64,000 bases of DNA, taken from NCBI GenBank assembly GCA_022496185.1, contig WTXG01000128.1:44969-108968 (forward strand), given 5' to 3'. Below the pieces are notes generated by a model. It worked only from the letters and a program-made list of their open reading frames with translations. It was not told the origin of the DNA and searched no databases. Below, one piece after another: positions 1-9,845 of this stretch; within the stretch, counting starts at the first letter, position 1; each line of letters starts with the position of its first letter. The position numbers and the translations under genes are program-made. The stretch is from Multifurca ochricompacta (taxonomy: Eukaryota; Basidiomycota; Agaricomycetes; Russulales; Russulaceae).

Positions 1-759
1 GGTGTTCTGCCGTCCTCTCTAGGCTTGGCTACCCCCCTCAGGTTGCGCGGTGGGTGCACAGCTTCCTCACTGACCGCTCAGCCTGTCTCTCCTTCAACGG
101 TCACGTCGGCCCTCCCCATGCGACCACCATTGGCACCCTTCAAGGCTTGCCCATATCCCCGGTCCTCGCCACCCTGTATGCGGCGCCCCTCCTACACCTG
201 GCCTCGACCTGGCAAGGCTGTCGGCTGTCCATGTACGTGGACGACGGCTTGCTCTTCGCCTGGGCCCCCACCTGGGATGAGGTCACGGCTTCCCTGCGGC
301 ACCATTACGGGATCGCCATGGACTGGCTCCGACGCGCCGGCATGTCTGCTGACCCGGCGAAGACGGAGGCTCTTTTCTTTTCACGCGCTCGCACGCGGAA
401 CTTACCTCCTCGCGAGATTTCCCTCCCCTGCGACGATGGCACGGAGTTCATTGTCAAAGCAGGGGCCCAGGTGCGATACTTGGGATTTTTCTTCACTCCT
501 TCCCTCTCCTGGCGACCTCATGTAGATATTAGGGCATAGCACAAGTCCAGGTAACTCGTGAGTTTTTTGAGTAGAGCCGTGGGAAAACTCGCGGGTATTG
601 ATACTCACGGATCCGGGTGATCCGTGGGAAAATACTCATGCGGATCCGGGTATTGATTTTGGCACCCCGGGTACCCGCACGGGTACTCGCGGAATACTCG
701 TGGGAATATTATTATATAAAATTATTTTTTTACTAGGCTCATCAACCTAGAACAGAAAT

Positions 760-835
760 GGCTGAAACATGGATTGAACCTAAGACCTCCGGGAACAAGC
801 TCGGTCCGGTGCTCTAACCACTAAGCCACCCAGCC
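760..835 (-). other. tRNA-like module in hAT-A1
   Basis: Read on the minus strand, 76 nt start with GGCTG and end with CAGCC, which pair as an acceptor-like stem. An A-box-like TGGCTTAGTGG and a B-box GGTTCAATCC are spaced as in tRNA genes, and a D-stem (GCTT with GAGC) can form. The anticodon stem is irregular (CCGG around a 13-nt loop) and the T-stem is weak, so a functional tRNA is unlikely. It may be a tRNA relic or internal Pol III promoter. The same module is in all four hAT-A copies. Confidence 0.6.
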
Positions 836-886
836 TCACTGGTAAAGGCACACAATATATTATATATAGGGTTATGCAGAATTGAT

Positions 887-1452
887 TTTATCACTTGTAT
901 CTATTTAATTGTGAACGCGTTTTGATCTTATCACTTGTATTAGATGTATATCCTAAGTATCTAATTAACTGTGAACGCGTTTTTGATCTTATCACTTAGA
1001 TGTATATCCCAAGTATCTAATTAATTGTGAACGCATTTTTGATCTTATCACTTAGATGTACATCCTAAGTATCTAATTAATTGTGAACGCGTTTTTGATC
1101 TTATCACTTAGATGTACATCCTAAGTATCTAATTAATTGTGAACGCGTTTTTGATCTTATCACTTAGATGTACATCCTAAGTATCTAATTAATTGTGAAC
1201 GCATTTTTGATCTTATCACTTGTATTAGATGTATATCCTAAGTATCTAATTAAATGTGAACGCATTTTTGATCTTATCACTTAGATGTACATCCCAAGTA
1301 TCTAATTAATTGTGAACGCATTTTGATCTTATCACTTGTATTAGATGTATATCCCAAGTATCTAATTAACTGTGAACACATTTTTGATCTTATCACTTAG
1401 ATGTATATCCTAAGTATCTAATTAATTGTGAACGCGTTTTTGATCTTATCAA
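887..1452 (+). repeat. 56-bp tandem array of hAT-A1
   Basis: Ten tandem units, each starting GATCTTATCACTTAGATGT and running through TATCTAATTAATTGTGAACG. Basic unit is about 56 bp; some units have TTGTATTAG instead of TTAG and are 5 bp longer. Variants differ mainly at GCGT/GCAT, i.e. at a CpG. Unit number differs between copies: 10 here, 10 at 26306, 6 at 44805 and 11 at 60547. Confidence 0.9.
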
Positions 1453-3529
1453 TTAGGCGTGATCCCGGCATCTCTGTACCGACGTGTGCCGACGCGTGCA
1501 TTCTTAAGCCTACCTTCCTAGATAGGAAGGCAATGCACGGTCCGATCGGCGCGCCCCACACTTCGCGTTTTTTCGCGTTTTTTCACATTTCTATAGATAT
1601 TGTAACTGATTCTTGTTTTATTTTGGATCGGATGCATGATCTGACTTGAAACTTCATGGGATTGTAGTAATATATATATTCTTTCTGTGTATGCAAGATG
1701 AAGATCTCTGGCTGCCTCAAACCTTACAAGTAAACCTACGAGTATACCCACGAGTACTCGGATCCGTGCGAGTATAGGACTCGCGGCTCCGGGTGATCCG
1801 TGGGAACATACTCATGCGGATCCGAGTATGGGATTATCTAATCTAAATACCCACGAGTTCGGATCCGGGTAACTCACGAGTGCACTCGTGCTAGGCCCTA
1901 GTAGATATCATGTGTCGGCGGGCATGCGCGTCCATCCGCGCTCTCCAACTGCTTGGCAATAGCGAACGCGGCCTCTCCACCAAGAACTGGAGGCTGGTAC
2001 TCAACGCGGTCTGCCTCCCTGTGCTGACCTACGGCTCCCAGCTGTGGGTCCACACTAGGCAAGCCCCGGCCCTCATCAAGCGGCTTCAGCTGGTCTCAAA
2101 TGCTGTTGTCCACAAGATTACGGGGTCTTTCCACACTGCCCCTCGTGGCCCCCTCCACGAACTCGTTCGCGTGCTTCCCATGAAGCACTTTGTCGAGAAG
2201 TTGGCAGACACCACGGCTCTTAGGTACGCCTCTTTGCCCCCTCTCTCCCAGCCCCTCCAGCGCCTTCGCGGGCACCTGGATGAGGCCCTCCTACATCCCC
2301 GACGTCGCCGTCGCACTTCGACCCCTCCCTCTGCGCCTCGCCGCCTTTCCCCCCTGCAAGCCCTTGCCGCCCGCGTCCCTCCTCTGGAGGGTTCGGCGGA
2401 TGTCCTCGCTTTTGCACCATGGGAGTTACCTGCCTGGGGTGAGCGCCTGCACTTTGTAGGCACTTGCCCCCCCAACGTACGTCTCGATGAAGTGGACGCC
2501 CTCCTGGCTCTACCACGCGCTGACATTGCTTTGATCCACATTGCCACGTCACACTCCCGAGCCAAACGCATAGACAAGAAGCTTGTCGGCTCCGCTGCCG
2601 CGGTCCTCATGGACTCTGGTGGTGAAACCACCAACCACTGGACCCGTGGCACAGGCGGTGTCAAGGCTGACGTCGAGCTCTTCGCGCTCCGACGCGCCCT
2701 CCAATGGCTCGCCTCATACTATGAGGGTCGACCAATGGCTCTGCGCCTCATCGTGACTGCCCCTTCGGGCTCTGCGCTGGCAGGCCTCCGCACGCGGGAC
2801 CCCAGGCGATTTACCGGTGACTTTGTTTTGTTCCACAAAGCACTCGCTCAAATCCTTGCAGATCACTCATACCTCGACATCACCTTCATGTGGTGTCCTC
2901 CCTCCCCCCGATACCGCGCGTCGTCTCTGGCCCCCAAAGCCGCTGACCGCGCTCGTCGACTCTTCCGGCCAGGCAATGATGAACTGCCCCCCTCACCCCT
3001 GCAGTGGCGCGCCTTATCTCGTCTCCGTGCCTACGACAATTGGCGCGACGAATGGCTGCGGTCCCGCTCCCTTGACGCTGAGTCCCAGGCTGCTCACAAA
3101 GCTTACTCAATCTCGATCCAGGGTCCTCCTACTGGCGGCAACCACCCCTTATGGGCTGCGGCGACCGCCAAACGCAAAGATAACCCGTTCACCCGCCACA
3201 CGGTCTCCACCGCCTTCCAGCTGGCCACCGGCCACGCTTTCATTGCGGAGTACCACGAACGGTTCTTCAGTTCTCGTCCCGAGGCAGATCGTCTCTGCCA
3301 CTGCGACGGCGTCACCCCTGCGACATTCGCCCATGTCGCCCTCGACTGTCCATTACACGCCCAAACGCGGGCGGAATGCGACATGGACCCTGGCTCCCTG
3401 TTTGATGAGCTGTCCTGGGTAGCGATCTTCAACAATCGCACTCGGGTTACCCAACTCTTGGAGTTCATCCAAGCGTCTCGGGCCTTCTTCAAGCCCATCA
3501 ATGCCCGCCGGCCCCGTGAGCCCCCTTGA

Positions 3530-3791
3530 TGGGGGCCTTCCTTGGCTTTGGACTTAGTAGTAGGTTTTTCTTTCTGCTTTGAACGGTCTCTTTCTCGGAC
3601 GGCCATTCCATGTACATTTTCCCTTAGGTTTTTCTCTTAGAGTTTTCCGCCTCGCATGTCCCTGTAGACACGGCATCTCCTTGTACACCCCACAGTAGTT
3701 ACATTGTACCCTGATGTAGCCGCGCGATTGGGCTGAGTCCCGCAAGCACGTCAATAAATTCGAGTTCAAAAAAAAAAAAAAAAAAAAAAAA
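3530..3791 (+). other. LINE-A 3' UTR and poly(A) tail
   Basis: Untranslated tail after the ORF2 stop. It ends with CAATAAATTCGAGTTC followed by 24 A residues. The same tail appears inverted at 16756-17012 as the 3' end of LINE-B. Confidence 0.85.
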
Positions 3792-4715
3792 TATCCTCTT
3801 CGCCATCGTGGCGACGGGGAATGACTATCTGCTCGACGCCGCCGTGGGTTTCGGTTGTCGCGAGCCTCGCGCGCTACTTCAACGCCGTGCTTGTCCCGTT
3901 TTTGGTTGCTCGAGAATTAGATATTCAATCTGCTACTGTACATACATAAGCCCGCGCCGGTTGAAATCGTTAGAGTGTTTCAGTCAGCAAGACACGCTAC
4001 CGTGTTTCGCCAAGGATGCCATCAAGCAAGTGGAAGCTTGAAGTTATGTGATCACATAGCTCTTCATGAAGATGTACAACATGTGGATTGGAAACGCGGT
4101 CGCTCCATTCGTCTCTCGCCGGAACTTAGAAGTTTACTTCTTTATAAATTGCTTAGGATCTGGATCTGTAAAATGTACGATGATTTTGCGATTGAAATTT
4201 TATGTCCAACCTTTTTTTCTTTTTCCTTTGTCCCGATTTTTTTTTTACCCATAATAACTTTCTAACTTTTGATTTGTTTTAGATGCAGGTTACGAAGCAT
4301 CATCATATCATATGATGATGTATATATCCTACCGTCTGCTTACATTGCATACATGCAATTGGAAATTCGCCCCAGTGGCATCGGCGTAGTGTGGTGATGG
4401 GGATGGTGATTGGAGAGACTAAAACATCATGCGTCTTGGCGCACTTGCTACCGTTGCACGCCCACTGACTATTAGCACCATGCCGTGGTCAGTCAGGGTA
4501 TTAACATCCCCTCAGGGGTCAGTTAGGTTCACACGGTTATCTACCGAGACTCCTTCCCATCCCCCTCAGGGCTTTATGTACCATGCCAAGTATGGAGTGC
4601 ACGAAAAAGACAAAAAGTAGAAAAAAAAAGTATGCTTCGTTAGATACATCCGTCCCCAACCCAACCTCTCCCCCCTCCACACTACACACATCTCACATCT
4701 TGTCTCTTTTCCTTT
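3792..4715. other. Intergenic, no gene recognised
   Basis: Between the LINE-A tail and the GWT1 stop. Small open frames occur (for example 3808-4041) but I recognise no domain and codon usage is not convincing. A near-palindrome of CATCATATCATATGATGATG type lies near 4300. A T-rich stretch at 4210-4265 and an A-rich stretch near 4620 are unremarkable. Confidence 0.5.
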
Positions 4716-6961
4716 TCATAACTTCCACACCCGTCGATCGCGCACTGCCCACGCGAAAGCACACAACCCAAATGCATAAACGCCCAATACGCCCATCGCA
4801 CGTCCATCCGGGGTATACATTGTCCGCATCGACAAGTTCACTACTCCCGTCGCCACGTTCGCCTGTTAAGTCGGATGGGTGAGCCCATCACCACTAAACT
4901 CCCCCAGAAGCATCGAGAATGTAAATACGATCCATTTTTATCATACATAACACAATAACACGGGGAAGTGGAAAAGAAGAAAAAAGACGCACGAGGAGGA
5001 AGACGGCCAGCGCATTTTTGTTAATCGCCTCGAGCAACGGAGGAGCTGGCATAGGACTAGGTCCATGCGTGGTCGTCGTCGTCGTCATCGGTGTTGAAGG
5101 GGGAGGAGTAGAAGTAGACTTCGCCCTCCCGTCTTTGGCCTTGCGAACGACTTTAAGACCCGACACTGGTGAGTAGGTACTTTTGGCAAGCGGCGTCGGG
5201 AAAAAGGCAAGGTCGAGAAGGAGGTAGCATAGCAAAAACGTCGTGTTGTATGCCGCAACCCACATGATGTACGGCAAATTTACCTATTTCATCATGCACC
5301 CGATGACGGTTCCTCATCAGTCTATAACCAATGGACGGAGAGAAGAGAAACCAGGTCGCACAAGTCGCCGTGAGACGTCAGGCCCGCCGATGTGTAAATA
5401 TCTACTGATGCCGAACAACATCCAATAGATGACTGCATATGAGAAGAGCTCGGTGGCGGTCCTGTCATTCTCACGGTGCGTATGCACAGACAGAGCCTGC
5501 TTTGTATCCAAGTTGGTGAATGCGTACTCGTCGCCGTTGTGCCATCTCCGCGCAGCAGCTTGTTGTCGGCGAAAGTAGGAGGGCGAGTGAGGTAAGATGA
5601 GCGTTCCTATTGACAAGCCGAGCAGATGTATTGCAAGATATCCTCATTCCCGGAATGAGCATTAGCATAATCGGAGGTAAGGGAAAAGGGAGGGAGTTAA
5701 AGTTACCCGTAAGGGAGACGATGCCTTCCTTGTTGGCACTGATGAACGTTTCACGAGGTGCATTGAGGACGTAGGATGCGAAACCGGCAGACAGGAGGAG
5801 CTGGTGTCCTACACTCGTGAGAATAAATGACGCGGTGGTGTGTACATGGGTGGTACGTACCTAGGGCCACGAGAAGGCCAAGCAGCGATATTGACATTCT
5901 ACTGAACAGCGGTTGCAAGTAGGTTCTCAACACCGGTGTGAGCGCTAGTGTCAGAAAAAAGTTCCAGTGCACACCGTATTCAGTGATGTGTTCCTTCGCC
6001 CTTCGTCAGCAGCGTGTTCGACTTGCAGAAAAATAATCAAAGAACAGAGCATGTAAACCCACCGGGTACTGTGTACCTTTCACCAAAAACGCGCGGACTA
6101 GGCCAAGCACTAGTATGGGTATGCACTCGCTGAGCACAAAGACCATCTCCAAGGTAATCGGTGGCCACAGATAGGCTGGAATTTTAAGGAGTGGGATGGC
6201 ATATACGATCCCTTGGGAAAACACAAACGAGCCTACGCCCATGTCCATCTACTAGCTCACCTCAGAATCGTAATTATAAAAGGTGGAAAGGCACAAGGAA
6301 GGAAGGACGGACGAGAGAAACGCCATAAGTCTCGCACTTGGCCAGCGCACGGGGGAAGACGGGAAAGTCAACCGCGAGAATGGCAAGGACTGTCATAAGC
6401 ATCAAATGTGCACGGTACGTGCTCAGCGCGGGAAGACGTATAGTATTGGGTTCCAAAGCCGGTGCTGCGCTCTGCGGATCACGCTCATCGCGATGAAAAC
6501 TCGAACTTGGGATGCGGCGCAGCACCGTGGGTGACGCAGACGGGGACACTGAACCACCGGACGGAAGCGGTGTCCCCGACTCGTGAGGTGGGAAGTAGAA
6601 GCATATGAGCGCGGTGAGTATGAAAAAGACTGCGGATAGAGTGCCTGGGTTATCGGCGAAGAGCGTCATGGAAAGGAGGAGCGGCACAACAAGGAAGAGC
6701 CATTCGGAGAGGAATTGGAAGGATTTGGGAGGGGGAAGCGCGAACGTATGCTGGAGTGCAGCGCGATGGAGGCCTTGAGAGCCGAAGGTTAGCGCAATTG
6801 GGCGGGTAAAGGTGGTGGAGAGGAACAGAACGGGAAAGGCGTACCAGAGCGACGAGGGATATCATATTGATATGGAATACTGTAGAACCGGTCATACCGG
6901 CAACGAATGACTCTTTGGCAGTTTTGTAGTCATCGCCATCTTGGTGACTGGCCAAGATCAT
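4716..6961 (-). CDS. GWT1: GPI inositol acyltransferase, GWT1/PIG-W family
   Basis: Acylates the inositol of GlcN-PI, an early step of GPI-anchor synthesis in the ER membrane. My exon model is 6961-6845, 6750-6313, 6248-6063, 5993-5861, 5808-5707, 5642-5362, 5283-4993 and 4862-4716, giving 564 residues in one frame with GT-AG introns of 52-130 bp. Family segments visible: [15 protein letters not shown] at the N-terminus, [31 protein letters not shown] joined to [49 protein letters not shown], and a C-terminal [11 protein letters not shown]. Many hydrophobic segments fit a polytopic protein. The first intron is ambiguous: a CTCAAG acceptor gives a better family match at first but then breaks frame, while CACTCCAG keeps the frame. 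The start ATG at 6961 is the first one in frame with the family N-terminus after an upstream ATG at 7024. Confidence 0.88.
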
Positions 6962-7081
6962 CGATGAAGAGCGCAAAGTCACTAATTTGGGGGTGACTCT
7001 AAGGCCAAGAAAACTGTACTTCAAGGTCGCGTTTGTCGCGTTTGTCGCGTCGTCGTAGACGTCGTCTGAAGGTGTGTGCTG

Positions 7082-7841
7082 TAGGGTTGCGGAAAAAAGG
7101 GGTACTTTTTTACGAACCCATTATTTACCGGTAATTTACCGGTAATTTACTGGTAATTTACTGGGTCGCAGTGGGAATAGTAATTTACCACCAGGTCACG
7201 TGCCCACGTGACTAATATATGAGTTCAAAAATTCAACTAAACTAAATATACAAGTGAGCTGTTGAGCCGGGAACGGATCAGGGTAAGCCGGACCGGATCA
7301 GAGGTGACCAGTGTTGCCGGTGCATTGTAATATATTACTAACATTCCACTCATTTATTATGATTAAGATACAATCCTTATGACTATAGCGCAGCATGCTC
7401 TTTACAGTATTTAAGGACAGTATTTCTGTAGCTTGCACTTCAGTTTTGACTCAAGAACAGGTTCTTTTCGAAGTCAGATGGCAAACTGGATGAGAATTCG
7501 GATTATGATGAGGATGATAGTTGGTTGGATGAGCCGAATCTTGAGACATTCCGTCCTGAACTTTCTCTTGAGGTCTCACAATCTGTCATCTCAGTGTCTT
7601 GCAGCAGCTCTTTCTGATGAACCATCAGGTGACATTTCTGTGGCTGCTCCTAACCCTCCAGAAGCTCTCGGAGAGCCCCTAGACAACGACTTCTCGATGG
7701 AAATGGAATTATATTGAAAACATCACGTGAAAGTATCACGTGGAATTTTTTACGGTAAATTACAGTAAATTACCACCTTCCCATCAGACCCTCTGTAAAT
7801 TACCAGTAAAATATCGGCCTCGAATATTTTCCGCAACCCTA
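7082..7841 (+). mobile_element. hAT-C, 760-bp non-autonomous hAT-type element
   Basis: Ends TAGGGTTGCGGAAAA and TTTTCCGCAACCCTA, an inverted repeat of about 15 bp, flanked by a perfect 8-bp duplication GTGTGCTG (7074-7081 and 7842-7849). Subterminal copies of GGTAATTTAC and its complement occur at both ends. An internal stretch around 7465-7590 can be read as an acidic peptide (SDYDEDDSWLDE), possibly a transposase remnant; no full transposase is present. It lies about 120 bp upstream of the GWT1 start codon. Confidence 0.88.
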
Positions 7842-7995
7842 GTGTGCTGCGATGTGAGGGTTGGGTTCACGTGCGCGAACACGTGTCAAGTTTCGGAATT
7901 TACCGAGACACCGGTGCCATAATAAATAAAGTACTAAAGTACTATTTACATCATACATATCATATTCCTACACAAGCCAGCCCAACAATTATCGA

Positions 7996-9845
7996 CTACA
8001 TTGCTATTCCCTCTTTAGTACCAAATTCATTGAACCCTGCCGTTGTAGTGATGGCGTTTACGGAAAACCTGAGTTGTTTAAATGGTGGCGATGGCAGCCC
8101 CGACGACGCCGAGTCAGTACTTGAATCTGGCCTGAGTCGCAGAATATTCATGGGACGATTCAGTTCTCTACTATAAGTGAAAATTTGGCATAAGGATTAT
8201 ATACGCTCTGACGTGTGCGTACCTGTCTCCAGAGTTATAGTTATAGAGCATCCTGAACATCACAGTCGTGCCGATGGACCTGTTGTGTGAGGCGTTCAGA
8301 CGACTTGCACGGAAGGGGCTAGAAACCTGGGGCCAAACTTACGCAATAACGACTGGAATCGATAGTTCAGGTTTAATAATAGAGCATAAAAAAAAAAGTT
8401 GGTGTGCGAGAGACTGACCTCTTGGAATTTGGAGTATCTGTTTCTTGGGGTTAGAGCGCTAGATCAGAGACTCGGAGAAAGGAATCAGTACGTACCAAAT
8501 TGATCGATGCTTCAGGTCCCACGCAATACAAGGCCGTAAGTTGGGTTTTTCAGAAAGCTGAGAAGGGTTTTTCCGCTCACAATTGATGTTCAAGATGAGG
8601 AGTGTCTATTTATGGGTGAGCAATGACGTACAAGGTCTAGGAGATAGTGCGTACAAAAGTAGGCACCTCAACTGCTACCGCCAATGCAAACCATGTCCAC
8701 CCCTAGAAGAGTAGACCAGCTGGTTGATCCCGACGGGTTCACCACAGGGTGATCACCTTACCTGTTGACAGAGCATGTTCCAAACCCCGAATGGTCGGGC
8801 TGATCGTTGTTGCAGAAGCCCAATAAGCATAGCCAGGAGGAGGAACGCATATGTGGCAGTCGTCGCGATGGACATCCCGATCAGATACCAAAAGGGAGCG
8901 CGTACGACGCAGCCAGCGTAGTCTGGGCTGGAACTCCAGAATGCGCGGATCTGCAAGGGTTCGTATGTTATTGGCTTTGTTTGACTGTTTTAGAGCAACG
9001 GTACACGTACTCCAGTTAACACTGTATACGTAAATGTTTTCCCTGATTCAGTGCTCGGTGGCGGTTAGAGAAACGGTAAACGAACTGAGGAGGGAAGCAC
9101 CCGAATGCGCGGCAAGAACCGTCACAGTGAGGCCGATGATCAAATTGGAGCACTTCCATATCGCGATCCTGGATGAACCAAGGCCACTGATCTGAGCATA
9201 AGCACCAAGTATTCCTGACTAAACTTACACGCGAACAACGATAAGCAACAGTGCGAGTTCGAATTCGAGGAGAGGGAATATCTGGTGAACAAGTAAGGTG
9301 TCTTTCCGAAAATTCCAGCATGTAAACTGACAAAAGCCGTCGAAATCCAAGCCTGATGGGCGGACAAGCACATGTTTCGTTAATATCTGCCAAGCGAGAT
9401 AACTCAGATGACGTACCTGGCAATTGATCTGAGATGACGCGTCAAGTCCCACAAGGAAAGACACAACACACGCAATGCTGGTGAAACGGCTAGCCAAGTA
9501 TATCTACATGTGATGTGGTCGTCAGTATCTATCACCTCAACGGCACCCTCGTTTTTCTGGCACATACTAGGCCTGGCCATCTCAGCGGACGTTTGCCATA
9601 GAAGAGCTTCCAGTCAAAATCCAGGTTAGAGAGGAAATACCAGCTGTTCTCATATAATGCGAAGGCATGGAGGGGAAGTTTTAACGAGGTTCACGAAGGA
9701 CAGAAGACTTCATACATACACCTTGACTCCATCGATAAAATGTAGCACTTTGACTACGGTAACTGCAAGACTAGGTGAGAATGGTATTAATGTAAGTGCA
9801 ACAGGCAGGCTCACTGAAGTCTTTAGTACCGACGCCCTCACTCAT
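7996..9845 (-). CDS. Seven-TM protein of a basidiomycete-type family, many introns
   Basis: Function unknown. Exons were traced by family-like segments on the minus strand: a possible start at 9845 (MSEGVGTKDFSEP), then HAFALYENSWYFLSNLDFDW (about 9660-9600), IYLASRFTSIACVVSFLVGL (about 9507-9425), FELALLLIVVR joined to IAIWKCSNLIIGLTVTVLAA (about 9260-9090), a hydrophobic exon GCVVRAPFWYLIGMSIATTA to FGVWNMLCQQ (about 8920-8757), GWTWFALAVAVEVPTFV (about 8707-8655), PELSIPVVIA near 8375, and a hydrophilic tail ending near 7996. The N-terminal YENSW...DFDW...RWP pattern and the aromatic TM order resemble the large Agaricomycete 7TM families related to DUF6533. Introns are short with GTA(C/T)G donors. 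Exon ends at both termini are uncertain. Confidence 0.6.

Larger units (their letters stand above)
530..1900 (+). mobile_element. hAT-A1, non-autonomous hAT-type element
   Basis: A 1371-bp element with ends TAGGGCATAGCAC and GTGCTAGGCCCTA, flanked by a perfect 8-bp duplication GTAGATAT (522-529 and 1901-1908). TAGNG-type ends plus 8-bp duplications are typical of the hAT superfamily. No transposase is encoded. Inside are subterminal GGATCCG-rich repeats, a tRNA-like module (760-835) and about ten copies of a 56-bp tandem repeat. Three more copies lie at 26306, 44805 and 60547. It interrupts the LINE-A polymerase gene. Confidence 0.92.
3..3529 (+). pseudogene. LINE-A ORF2 C-terminal part (RT, RNase H-like, CCHC)
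   Basis: Polymerase protein of the LINE, needed for target-primed reverse transcription. The frame is open from base 3 to 529, stops inside hAT-A1, and resumes at 1909-3529 (stop TGA). The first part holds RT motifs: a TLQGLPISPVLATLYAAP-like palm segment and the catalytic box MYVDDGLLFAW near 231. The second part holds the thumb region, an RNase H-like fold around 2540-2900 in which one acidic residue is kept (VKADVELFAL) but the usual catalytic aspartates are not seen, and a C-terminal knuckle LCHCDGVTP...HVALDC near 3295-3350. The matching junction in LINE-B, PHVDI followed by MCRQ, is uninterrupted, which identifies the insertion point. Confidence 0.88.
1..3791 (+). mobile_element. LINE-A, 5' part outside window, interrupted by hAT-A1
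   Basis: Non-LTR retrotransposon whose 5' part lies before base 1. It runs from the middle of the reverse transcriptase domain to a 24-base poly(A) tail at 3768-3791, preceded by an AATAAA-like signal near 3753. The same element family recurs on the minus strand at 16756-44106 (LINE-B). Removing hAT-A1 and one 8-bp target duplication (1379 bp) leaves one open frame from base 3 to 3529 without a stop, so this copy is much less decayed than LINE-B. Order of RT, a C-terminal RNase H-like region and a CCHC knuckle suggests a Tad1/I-like clade; the clade is inferred, not tested. Confidence 0.9.

Noticed and set aside
760..835. Functional tRNA gene
   Set aside because: The anticodon and T stems do not pair properly and the module occurs only inside hAT-A copies.
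887..1452. Regularly spaced repeats resembling a CRISPR array
   Set aside because: Units are contiguous with no unique spacers, the array is internal to a transposon, and the genome is fungal.
1428..1649. 73-residue open frame repeated in all four hAT-A copies
   Set aside because: The conservation is of the DNA element, both strands are open, and part of the frame is made of the tandem repeat; no domain is visible.
2086..2664. Long minus-strand frame opposite LINE-A ORF2
   Set aside because: GC-rich shadow frame of the LINE polymerase with low-complexity arginine/glycine content.
4894..5277. Separate small membrane protein gene
   Set aside because: It is exon 7 of GWT1 read through into the following intron.
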